Assembly: GCF_018342065.1 (NCBI RefSeq)
Contig: NZ_JAFDOE010000003.1
Coordinates: 372,001-436,000 of the forward strand
Direction: 5' to 3'
DNA: 64,000 nucleotides
DNA from: Citrobacter sp. FP75
Lineage (GTDB): Bacteria; Pseudomonadota; Gammaproteobacteria; Enterobacterales; Enterobacteriaceae
Shown here in pieces: positions 57,847 to 64,000 of the stretch. The position numbers and the translations under genes are program-made. The notes below the pieces were generated by a model that saw nothing but the letters and a program-made list of their open reading frames with translations, did not search any database and was not told the origin of the DNA. Positions within the stretch are counted from its first letter, which is position 1. Every line of letters starts with the position of its first letter.

Positions 57847-59024
57847 ACGTCTTTGATGCGCGCCAGGCAAAATACCGTGGCGATAATCATCACCAGTGCA
57901 AACCAGAACACCGCATGATAATTCCAGATTTCAGCGGCGATACCCGCAAGCGATCCGGCAATAATCCAGCCCACGCGGATGGTATTGGTGTACAGGGTGG
58001 TTGCAGAACCCGCCTGTCCCGGCATTAAGTCCTGGAAATAGAGCATGCCAATACCGCCGAGGATGCCGATGTAAATTGCGTTCAGCAGCTGTAAGCTGAG
58101 CAAAATAACCGGCGAATGTGCCAGCAGCATCCCGGCATAAAAGAAAAATCCGGCGACCACGGCGATTCTCATCAACAGTCGTTTGCCCAGACGCTTAGCG
58201 AAGTATCCGGCAATTAACATGGTCGGGATTTCCAGCCCAGCGGCGGTGCCCATCATGATGCCTGCGAGTTTTTCCGGCAGGTGCAGTTCGTTGATGATAA
58301 ACAGCGGCATATTAATGATGTACAGGCTGTTGGTGCCCCACATTAATGTGCAGATAGCAAACAGCAGCAGCGTATCGCGCCGATTACGACGCGGCGCTTC
58401 TATTGCGCCCGTAGCAAGGGACGCATTTTTGTTCATCGACGGTAAGAACAGCCAAACCATGATGCCGCAGACGATAAATGCGACGGCGGCACTCAGGTAC
58501 ATCACGGTAAAGCTGAAACCCATGGCCAGCGCGTAGGCCAGCGGCGGACCAATCACCCATGCCAGCGAAACCTGAGCACGTAAAATGGAGCTGAACATCA
58601 CGGCTTCCCGGCCCGTGCGATCGGCATGTTCGCGGGCGAGGGCAAACATTTGCGGGTTAGCCGTCGATCCAAAACTACTGAGGAATACGCCAACAAACAG
58701 CAAAATAAAATAGTTACGGTTCCAGGCAAACAGCACGCAGGCCAGCATCCCCAGTACGCAGCAAAAAACGATCAGGTTTTTACGATCGCCTTTCTTATCA
58801 GAACGTCCAGCTAAAAACTGGCTCACCAGAATGCCGATAACGGCGCTGCCGGTAAAAAAGAAACCGACCATTCCCGGACGGGCATGAACTTCATCAGTCA
58901 GAAAAAGGCTGAGCGTAGGGGTCTGCAATGCGCCGGCGATACCCGTAAGAAAAGCGACAAGCAGGAACGCCGAAGACGTTAAATCAAACGACTTGGGGGT
59001 GGCGGCTACCGGGGTGTTATGCAT
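57843..59024 (-). CDS. setB: SetB, sugar efflux MFS transporter
   Basis: 393 residues (E. coli 393). Twelve predicted membrane spans; loop 2-3 has [17 protein letters not shown]-family exporters move glucosides, lactose and IPTG-like sugars out of the cell. Divergent from fruB across 367 bases. Confidence 0.94.
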   Translation of the reverse strand: MHNTPVAATPKSFDLTSSAFLLVAFLTGIAGALQTPTLSLFLTDEVHARPGMVGFFFTGSAVIGILVSQFLAGRSDKKGDRKNLIVFCCVLGMLACVLFAWNRNYFILLFVGVFLSSFGSTANPQMFALAREHADRTGREAVMFSSILRAQVSLAWVIGPPLAYALAMGFSFTVMYLSAAVAFIVCGIMVWLFLPSMNKNASLATGAIEAPRRNRRDTLLLFAICTLMWGTNSLYIINMPLFIINELHLPEKLAGIMMGTAAGLEIPTMLIAGYFAKRLGKRLLMRIAVVAGFFFYAGMLLAHSPVILLSLQLLNAIYIGILGGIGMLYFQDLMPGQAGSATTLYTNTIRVGWIIAGSLAGIAAEIWNYHAVFWFALVMIIATVFCLARIKDV

Positions 59025-59291
59025 GTTTCAATATCTGTGATGTGAAGAGACGCGGAGTTTACGCCGCCAGTCAGAAAATAAACAGGGCGCAAAATCAAAA
59101 TCGGCATGAAAAATCAAAATAGCATTTCACTCAGGGAATACGGCTGCTGACGTTGCTGAATCTGACAAGCTGACGCCATTTTTGCGTCAGCAGTTTTTTC
59201 TCCTTATCTGGGAAAATGTGCGTCATATCTAAATTCAGCAAGTAAGTTGCTAACTTTGCTTGCGTGCTGAAGCAGAAAGAGCAAAACTTCT

Positions 59292-59303
59292 TGAAACGTT
59301 TCA
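59292..59303. promoter_or_regulatory. Cra operator, perfect palindrome
   Basis: TGAAACGTTTCA, the consensus Cra/FruR palindrome, 89 bases before fruB. Cra represses fruBKA until fructose-1-phosphate (the FruK substrate) releases it. Confidence 0.92.
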
Positions 59304-59358
59304 GCGTCATCTCGCCATAACTGATGGGGTCAGGTGATGCCTTTTTTCTCATGTTAGC

Positions 59359-59370
59359 TGAATCGTTTCA
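59359..59370. promoter_or_regulatory. Cra operator, second site
   Basis: TGAATCGTTTCA differs by one base from the consensus palindrome. It lies 22 bases before fruB, so it would sit in or just below the promoter. Confidence 0.8.
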
Positions 59371-59391
59371 ATTCAGCAGGAGAGGAGAACC

Positions 59392-60522
59392 ATGTTCCAG
59401 TTATCTGTTCAGGATATTCACCCGGGCGAACAGGCCGGAAACAAAGAAGAGGCCATTCGCCAGGTTGCAGCTGCGCTAGTGCAGGCAGGCAACGTCGCGG
59501 AAGGCTATGTTGACGGCATGCTGGCGCGCGAGCAGCAAACGTCTACTTTCCTCGGCAACGGTATTGCTATTCCTCACGGTACGACGGACACGCGTGACCA
59601 GGTGCTGAAAACCGGGGTGCAGGTGTTCCAGTTTCCACAGGGTATTACCTGGGGCGAAGGCCAGGTTGCGTATGTGGCTATCGGTATTGCGGCCAGCTCT
59701 GATGAGCATCTGGGGTTGTTGCGTCAGCTAACGCACGTACTCAGCGATGATTCGGTGGCTGAACAGCTGAAATCAGCCACTACCGCAGAAGAACTGCGCG
59801 CGTTGCTGATGGGCGAGAAGCAAAGCGAACAGCTGAAGCTCGATAACGAAACGTTGTCGCTGGACGTCGTTGCCAACTCGCTGGTGACGCTGCAGGCGCT
59901 GAATGCCGCGCGTCTGAAAGAAGCTGGCGCGGTTGATGCCAACTTTGTTGCCAGGGCGATCAATGAACAACCGCTGAACCTCGGTCAGGGGATTTGGCTG
60001 AATGATTGTGCGCAAGGCAATCTGCGCAGCGCTGTCGCCGTCAGTCGTGCGGCAACTGCGTTCGACATACAGGGCGAAACAGTCGCGCTCCTGATCACCG
60101 TCGCGATGAATGACGATCAGCCAGTGGCGGTGCTCAAGCGCCTTGGCGATTTACTGCTGGAGAATAAAGCTGACCGGTTGCTGAAAGCGGATGCAGCTAC
60201 CGTACTGGCGCTGCTGACCAGCGATGATGCATTAACTGATGATGTACTGAGCGCAGAGTTTGTCGTGCGCAATGAGCATGGTTTACATGCCCGTCCGGGC
60301 ACCATGCTGGTGAATACCATTAAACAATTTAACAGTGAAATAACCGTGACAAATCTTGATGGAACCGGAAAACCGGCAAATGGACGCAGTCTGATGAAAG
60401 TTGTGGCGCTGGGCGTAAAGAAAGGACATCACCTGCGCTTTACTGCAAAAGGTGAGGATGCTGAACAGGCGCTGAAAGCGATTGGCGACGCCATCGCAGC
60501 CGGTCTTGGGGAGGGCGCATAA
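59392..60522 (+). CDS. fruB: FruB, fructose PTS diphosphoryl transfer protein (EIIA-FPr)
   Basis: 376 residues (E. coli 376). EIIA domain at 1-142 with phospho-His62 (AIPHGT), a middle linker domain, and a C-terminal HPr-like (FPr) domain with active His in [12 protein letters not shown] (about 299). Relays phosphate from EI to FruA. Four-base overlap with fruK. Confidence 0.97.
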   Translation: MFQLSVQDIHPGEQAGNKEEAIRQVAAALVQAGNVAEGYVDGMLAREQQTSTFLGNGIAIPHGTTDTRDQVLKTGVQVFQFPQGITWGEGQVAYVAIGIAASSDEHLGLLRQLTHVLSDDSVAEQLKSATTAEELRALLMGEKQSEQLKLDNETLSLDVVANSLVTLQALNAARLKEAGAVDANFVARAINEQPLNLGQGIWLNDCAQGNLRSAVAVSRAATAFDIQGETVALLITVAMNDDQPVAVLKRLGDLLLENKADRLLKADAATVLALLTSDDALTDDVLSAEFVVRNEHGLHARPGTMLVNTIKQFNSEITVTNLDGTGKPANGRSLMKVVALGVKKGHHLRFTAKGEDAEQALKAIGDAIAAGLGEGA

Positions 60523-61460
60523 TGAGCAGACGTGTTGCAACCATTACCCTGAACCCGGCCTACGATCTGGTGGGTTTTTGCCCGGAAATTGAACGTGGCG
60601 AAGTCAACCTGGTAAAAACGACCGGTCTGCACGCCGCAGGTAAAGGCATCAACGTTGCTAAGGTACTGAAAGATTTGGGTATCGATGTCACGGTAGGTGG
60701 TTTTCTGGGGAAAGACAACCAGGATGGCTTTCAGCAACTGTTCAGCGAACTGGGCATTGCGAACCGTTTTCAGGTGGTGCAGGGACGTACGCGTATTAAC
60801 GTCAAGCTGACTGAAAAAGACGGTGAAGTATCCGACTTCAATTTCTCCGGTTTTGACGTCACCCCGGCAGACTGGGAGCGCTTTGTGAATGACTCCCTGA
60901 GCTGGCTGGGTCAGTTCGACATGGTGTGCGTCAGCGGCAGTTTGCCGACCGGCGTGAGCCCGGAAGCGTTCACCGACTGGATGACGCGCCTGCGCAGTCA
61001 GTGTCCATGCATTATCTTTGATAGTAGTCGTGAAGCGCTGGTGGCGGGTCTGAAAGCGGCTCCGTGGCTGGTGAAACCAAACCGCCGTGAACTGGAAATT
61101 TGGGCGGGTCGTAAGCTGCCGGAGATGAAGGATGTGATTGAAGCGGCGCATGCGCTGCGTGAGCAGGGTATTGCACATGTGGTGATTTCGCTCGGCGCGG
61201 AAGGTGCGCTGTGGGTTAACGCTTCAGGCGAATGGATTGCTAAACCGCCGTCAGTTGAGGTGGTCAGCACCGTAGGCGCGGGTGATTCGATGGTTGGCGG
61301 CCTGATTTATGGCCTGCTGATGCGTGAGTCCAGCGAACATACCCTGCGTCTGGCGACCGCTGTCGCCGCCCTGGCGGTAAGCCAAAGCAATGTGGGTATT
61401 ACCGATCGTCCTCAGTTGGCCGCAATGATGGCGCGCGTCGACTTAAAACCGTTTAACTGA
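60522..61460 (+). CDS. fruK: FruK, 1-phosphofructokinase
   Basis: 312 residues (E. coli 312). PfkB-family sugar kinase: N-terminal TLNPAYDLVGF, GKGINVAKVLKDLG, and the catalytic GAGDSMVGG motif. Makes fructose-1,6-bisphosphate from fructose-1-phosphate. Overlaps fruB by one base (TAATG). Confidence 0.97.
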   Translation: MSRRVATITLNPAYDLVGFCPEIERGEVNLVKTTGLHAAGKGINVAKVLKDLGIDVTVGGFLGKDNQDGFQQLFSELGIANRFQVVQGRTRINVKLTEKDGEVSDFNFSGFDVTPADWERFVNDSLSWLGQFDMVCVSGSLPTGVSPEAFTDWMTRLRSQCPCIIFDSSREALVAGLKAAPWLVKPNRRELEIWAGRKLPEMKDVIEAAHALREQGIAHVVISLGAEGALWVNASGEWIAKPPSVEVVSTVGAGDSMVGGLIYGLLMRESSEHTLRLATAVAALAVSQSNVGITDRPQLAAMMARVDLKPFN

Positions 61461-61476
61461 CAGCAGGAGATGCATA

Positions 61477-63165
61477 ATGAAAACGCTGCTGATTATTGAC
61501 GCTAATCTCGGCCAGGCTCGTGCTTACATGGCGAAAACCCTGCTTGGAGCGGCGGCGAAAAAAGCGCATCTGGATATTATTGATAATCCGAATGATGCAG
61601 AGATGGCGATTGTCCTGGGTGACACCCTCCCTAACGACAGTGCGCTGAACGGCAAAACAGTCTGGCTGGGAGACATCTCTCGTGCGGTGGCGCATCCTGA
61701 GCTGTTCCTGAGCGAAGCGAAAGGTCATGCGAAGCCTTACATCGCGCCAGCTGCAGCAGCGTCTGTGGCAAGCAATGGCCCAAAACACGTGGTGGCGGTG
61801 ACGGCCTGTCCGACCGGCGTGGCACATACGTTTATGGCGGCTGAAGCCATTGAAACTGAAGCCAAAAAACGCGGCTGGTGGGTGAAGGTTGAAACCCGTG
61901 GTTCAGTAGGTGCAGGTAATGCCATTACCCCGGAAGAAGTGGCGCAGGCTGATCTGGTGATTGTGGCGGCGGATATTGAAGTGGACCTGGCGAAATTTGC
62001 CGGAAAACCGATGTATCGCACATCAACCGGTCTGGCGCTGAAGAAAACCAAGCTGGAACTGGATAAAGCGGTAGACGAAGCGACGCCGTACCAGCCTGCG
62101 GGTAAAGGACAGGCTGCGGCGACAGAAGGTAAGAAAGAGAGCGCAGGCGCGTACCGTCACCTGCTGACCGGCGTGTCGTACATGTTGCCGATGGTGGTTG
62201 CCGGTGGTCTGTGTATTGCACTGTCTTTTGCGTTTGGTATTAAAGCGTTTGAAGAGCCGGGTACGCTGGCTGCGGCGTTGATGCAGATTGGCGGCGGCTC
62301 GGCGTTCGCGCTGATGGTGCCGGTTCTGGCCGGTTACATTGCGTTTTCCATTGCCGACCGTCCCGGCCTGACGCCAGGCCTTATCGGCGGTATGCTGGCA
62401 GTGAGTACCGGTTCTGGCTTTATTGGCGGGATTATTGCCGGTTTCCTTGCGGGCTATGTGGCGAAGCTTATCAGCACCAAACTGAAGTTGCCGCAGAGTA
62501 TGGAAGCGCTGAAGCCGATCCTGATCATTCCGCTGCTCTCAAGCCTGGTGGTTGGCCTGGCCATGATCTACCTGATTGGCAAACCGGTTGCCGGCATTCT
62601 GGAAAGTCTGACCCACTGGCTGCAAACCATGGGGACGGCGAACGCGGTACTGCTCGGCGCGATTCTTGGCGGCATGATGTGTACCGACATGGGCGGTCCG
62701 GTGAACAAAGCGGCGTATGCGTTCGGCGTGGGCCTGCTCAGTACGCAGACGTATGCACCGATGGCGGCCATTATGGCGGCGGGGATGGTGCCACCGCTGG
62801 CGCTGGGTCTGGCAACGCTGGTGGCGCGTCGTAAATTCGACAACGCGCAGCGTGAAGGGGGCAAAGCGGCTCTGGTGCTGGGCCTGTGCTTCATCACCGA
62901 AGGGGCGATTCCGTTCGCCGCCCGTGACCCGATGCGCGTTCTGCCATGCTGCATCGTCGGTGGTGCGCTGACAGGTGCACTCTCAATGGCGGTGGGCGCG
63001 AAGCTGATGGCACCACACGGCGGTTTGTTCGTGCTGCTGATCCCTGGCGCGATTACGCCGGTGGTGGGATATCTGCTGGCGATTATTGCCGGTACGCTGG
63101 TGGCGGGTCTGTCTTATGCCTTCCTGAAACGTCCGGAAGAGGATGCTGTTGCTAAAGCGGCATAA
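61477..63165 (+). CDS. fruA: FruA, fructose-specific PTS EIIB'BC
   Basis: 562 residues (E. coli 563). Duplicated N-terminal EIIB parts: B' (1-90, no active Cys) and B (about 105-200) with the phospho-Cys in TACPTGVAHTF, then an EIIC membrane domain (about 225-550) with GGMMCTDMGGPVNK and FITEGAIPFA. Imports fructose as fructose-1-phosphate. Last gene of fruBKA. Confidence 0.97.
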   Translation: MKTLLIIDANLGQARAYMAKTLLGAAAKKAHLDIIDNPNDAEMAIVLGDTLPNDSALNGKTVWLGDISRAVAHPELFLSEAKGHAKPYIAPAAAASVASNGPKHVVAVTACPTGVAHTFMAAEAIETEAKKRGWWVKVETRGSVGAGNAITPEEVAQADLVIVAADIEVDLAKFAGKPMYRTSTGLALKKTKLELDKAVDEATPYQPAGKGQAAATEGKKESAGAYRHLLTGVSYMLPMVVAGGLCIALSFAFGIKAFEEPGTLAAALMQIGGGSAFALMVPVLAGYIAFSIADRPGLTPGLIGGMLAVSTGSGFIGGIIAGFLAGYVAKLISTKLKLPQSMEALKPILIIPLLSSLVVGLAMIYLIGKPVAGILESLTHWLQTMGTANAVLLGAILGGMMCTDMGGPVNKAAYAFGVGLLSTQTYAPMAAIMAAGMVPPLALGLATLVARRKFDNAQREGGKAALVLGLCFITEGAIPFAARDPMRVLPCCIVGGALTGALSMAVGAKLMAPHGGLFVLLIPGAITPVVGYLLAIIAGTLVAGLSYAFLKRPEEDAVAKAA

Positions 63166-63177
63166 TTAAATGTGGAT

Positions 63178-63208
63178 AAAAGGGCAGAGATTTCTCTGCC
63201 CTTTTTTT
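63178..63208 (+). terminator. fruBKA terminator
   Basis: AAAGGGCAGA pairs with TCTGCCCTTT and is followed by TTTTT. Strong rho-independent signal 13 bases after the fruA stop, and usable also from the other strand. Confidence 0.93.
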
Positions 63209-63233
63209 GATTGGCTACACCGTAGTTATTATC

Positions 63234-64000
63234 TCAAGCAATCATTGGCGCAATGATAAAGCCAAAGGCAACGCCAGCAATGATGCCGCCTAATCCAGGC
63301 AATATAAACGGATGGTTTAAGACATATTTGCCCACACGCGTTGTCCCCGTGGTATCGAACTCCATTGCCGCCAGTGACGTGGGATAGGTAGGCAGGACAA
63401 ACACACCGGTTACTGCCACATAGGAGGCCAAAATAGCCCATGTCGGCATGCCGAGGGCCACGGCGAGTGGGATAATCAGCGGCGTGGTTGCTCCTTGTGA
63501 ATAGAGGAGCGCGCAGGTACCAAAGAGTACCAGTGCCAGCAGCATAGGATAAGCCCGTAAGATATCCCCCGCGATATCTTTAATCTCCGCCAGGTGAGCG
63601 TCAATGAAGGTTGTGCCCAGCGTAACAATCCCCAGAATCACCGCCAGCGAACTCATGCCCGCACGAAAAGTGGATGTCAGCACAATCGAATCTGTGGAGG
63701 TTTTGCATAACACCACCATCAGACAAGCGGCAGACAGCATGCAGATAATGATGATATCCCGCGTATTCATCGGGCTACCGACGTCGAATCCGGGGCGTAG
63801 CTGAGGACAGGCGGCAAGAATAACGATGGCAACCGTCGCCAGCATAAACAGAGCGACAGAGAGTACGGCGCCAGGCGTCGTACTGTTCTGTCCTTCATAT
63901 TTACGGACCAGACCTTTTTGCAGACGTTCCAGATACACTTCATCATCCTGAAGCTCGCATCCCTGTCGTGAAGCGATAAATGCGGCGACCATTGCGGCAA
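63234..64000 (-). CDS. Dcu-family anaerobic C4-dicarboxylate transporter, C-terminal part
   Basis: Partial: about 255 C-terminal residues, the frame staying open to the window end. Many membrane helices and the DcuA/DcuB-like stretches LCKTSTDSIVLTSTFRAGMSSL, FGTCALLYSQGATT, VLPTYPTSLAAMEFDTTGTTR and KYVLNHPFILPG. DcuA/B exchange fumarate, succinate and aspartate under anaerobic conditions. Which paralogue cannot be fixed without the N-terminus. Its place beside fruBKA differs from E. coli. Confidence 0.85.
   Translation of the reverse strand, partial: AAMVAAFIASRQGCELQDDEVYLERLQKGLVRKYEGQNSTTPGAVLSVALFMLATVAIVILAACPQLRPGFDVGSPMNTRDIIIICMLSAACLMVVLCKTSTDSIVLTSTFRAGMSSLAVILGIVTLGTTFIDAHLAEIKDIAGDILRAYPMLLALVLFGTCALLYSQGATTPLIIPLAVALGMPTWAILASYVAVTGVFVLPTYPTSLAAMEFDTTGTTRVGKYVLNHPFILPGLGGIIAGVAFGFIIAPMIA

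Larger units (their letters stand above)
59025..59391. promoter_or_regulatory. setB–fruB intergenic control region
   Basis: 367 bases containing two Cra (FruR) operators: a perfect TGAAACGTTTCA at 59292-59303 and a near-match TGAATCGTTTCA at 59359-59370. The second is close to the fruB start. AGGAGAGGAG precedes fruB ATG. No gene is seen. Confidence 0.8.

Noticed and set aside
59131..59352. 73-residue minus-strand frame in the setB–fruB gap
   Set aside because: It overlaps the perfect Cra operator, lacks a ribosome site and matches nothing known.

Overview
This window looks like a chromosomal segment of an enterobacterium close to Citrobacter, Salmonella and Escherichia. Most proteins are near full-length matches to well-known E. 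coli families, and the order yojI–mqo–eco–nap–ccm–narP–proL–yejM…yejF–yejA–pdeN–mepS–lpxT–yeiR–yeiQ…yeiP–setB–fruBKA follows the E. coli backbone. A genus-level assignment (Citrobacter-like) is only an inference.

Layout. 1–5.9 kb: the end of yojI, then a MgtE magnesium transporter and a short SulP transporter whose 3' ends overlap, then mqo and ecotin. 6.2–18.5 kb: one long run of genes for periplasmic nitrate reduction (napFDAGHBC) and cytochrome c maturation (ccmABCDEFGH), preceded by well-spaced FNR and NarP/NarL sites. narP follows on the opposite strand. Nap needs c-type haem for NapB and NapC, so ccm directly downstream supplies maturation of the same pathway.

19.2–29.5 kb: an AT-rich accessory region between narP and tRNA-Pro(GGG) (proL). 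It holds an orphan HtrL/YibB-family gene and an approximately 8.5-kb integrated satellite-like element. The element has a P4-type tyrosine integrase next to proL, two small unknown genes, two AlpA-like regulators, a 120-residue protein, a primase–helicase, and on the other strand an unrecognised 443-residue membrane protein near the distal end. No packaging, capsid or lysis genes are present. The ends carry integrase arm-like repeats, a degenerate tRNA 3' copy and a diverged direct repeat. This region holds the least explained biology in the window.

29.6–49.5 kb: conserved backbone, comprising envelope and lipid A regulation (pbgA/yejM, lpxT), the nucleoid-associated protein YejK, ribosomal protein bL25, RadD, RsuA, Bcr, the YejABEF peptide importer, c-di-GMP phosphodiesterase PdeN, endopeptidase MepS, YeiR and YeiQ. 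49.6–56.8 kb: a second accessory block between yeiQ and yeiP, with mannonate dehydratase (uxuA) divergent from the hexonate dehydrogenase yeiQ, a MocR-type regulator and a torCAD operon for TMAO respiration. 56.8–64 kb: yeiP, yeiW, setB, the Cra-controlled fruBKA fructose PTS operon and the 3' part of a Dcu-family C4-dicarboxylate transporter gene.

Two anaerobic respiratory systems (nitrate by Nap, TMAO by Tor) in one window share the NapC/TorC quinol-dehydrogenase design and the Ccm machinery.
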